DNA of 58,054 nt, from NCBI GenBank assembly GCA_905213895.1, contig CAJMKE010000015.1:1-58054 (forward strand), in the 5' to 3' direction. Under the pieces are notes generated by a model. It was not told where the DNA came from. It was given only the letters and a program-made list of their open reading frames with translations, and made no database searches. The DNA comes from an uncultured Alistipes sp. (GTDB taxonomy: Bacteria > Bacteroidota > Bacteroidia > Bacteroidales > Rikenellaceae). This document shows, in pieces, positions 57,910-58,054 of this stretch (its first letter is position 1; each line of letters begins with the position of its first letter). Position numbers and translations under genes: made by a program.

Positions 57910-58054
57910 ATGAAAAAAATAAATGGATGTATACTTATTGCAGTTGCATGTTTCCTGACCTCGTGCATCGCAGGAATCGAACGGGACATTTCGATTTCAG
58001 CGGGCGAAGATGCGGAAATCACCGTCGAGCAGGCACGGAAGTTCTTCGAACAAG
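57910..58054 (+). CDS. Second copy of the lipoprotein N-terminus (3' end outside window)
   Basis: 48 codons visible: MKKINGCILIAVACFLTSC with the lipidated Cys at 19, then the same mature N-terminus as the gene at 55816 (IAGIERDISISAGEDAEITVEQARKFFEQ). The signal peptides differ, the mature parts are nearly identical in DNA. What follows beyond the window decides whether its C-terminus is another domain. Confidence 0.85.
   Translation, partial: MKKINGCILIAVACFLTSCIAGIERDISISAGEDAEITVEQARKFFEQ
57952..58054 (+). repeat. 103-bp coding repeat, right copy
   Basis: Partner of 55861-55963; it continues to the very end of the window, so the true repeat is longer. Confidence 0.95.

Overview
The window looks like a chromosomal segment of a high-GC member of the Bacteroidales, most probably an Alistipes-type Rikenellaceae. 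The reasons are: many promoters with the Bacteroidetes signature (TTTG about 19-21 nt upstream of TAnnTTTG), families typical of this phylum (DUF4301, DUF2764, DUF3127, DUF4919, a fimbrillin-like lipoprotein, type B L31, V-type ATPase), lipoprotein boxes, and little obvious Shine-Dalgarno sequence. The genus is inferred from gene content and base composition, not tested.

Layout. 1-4.3 kb: minus-strand V-type ATPase operon (E, DUF2764, A, B; continues off the left edge). 4.6-16.7 kb: mostly housekeeping (DUF4301; murB, tilS, holA; a class-IV aminotransferase-like protein; a phage-type DUF6549-like protein; coaD-lpxD; a TlpA-type lipoprotein; ruvC; an ECF sigma factor with its probable anti-sigma partner). 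16.9 kb: tRNA-Arg. 17.2-28.6 kb: minus-strand carbon metabolism (glpABC; fructokinase plus zinc alcohol dehydrogenase; a LacI repressor with two paralogous FAD oxidoreductases). 28.7-30.5 kb: a WecA/MraY-type glycosyl-phosphate transferase and tRNA-Gln, whose 3' end is duplicated. 30.5-35.3 kb: nucleoside-type MFS transporter, a ZapB-like coiled coil, zapA, a 6S-like RNA, rny, DUF3127. 35.7-43.8 kb: fimbrillin-like lipoprotein with a trailing 40-aa peptide, rplS, MBL-fold lipoprotein, GH78-type rhamnosidase, L31, a secreted protein. 43.9-49.3 kb: ftsY, DUF4919, rimO, a GNAT-like protein, gcvT. 49.3-50.9 kb: TonB-domain protein and tRNA-Ile2/Met. From about 51 kb to the right edge the DNA is visibly more AT-rich and holds an O-antigen-ligase/TPR protein followed by a cluster of secreted proteins and lipoproteins.

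The most unusual material is (a) the right-hand cluster, where a lipoprotein with a near-duplicated mature N-terminus carries a divergent HEFMH zincin-like C-terminus and is followed by a small secreted protein and the start of a second copy of the same N-terminus, an architecture like a polymorphic effector array; (b) a G10 tract inside the -33/-7 spacer of the TonB-domain gene, a candidate phase-variable promoter; (c) two families of intergenic repeats, unrelated in sequence, that share a 9-nt period; (d) three promoters sharing a spacer motif and an inverted repeat with compensatory arm changes over the -33 box; and (e) a 101-bp direct repeat that ends within tRNA-Gln.
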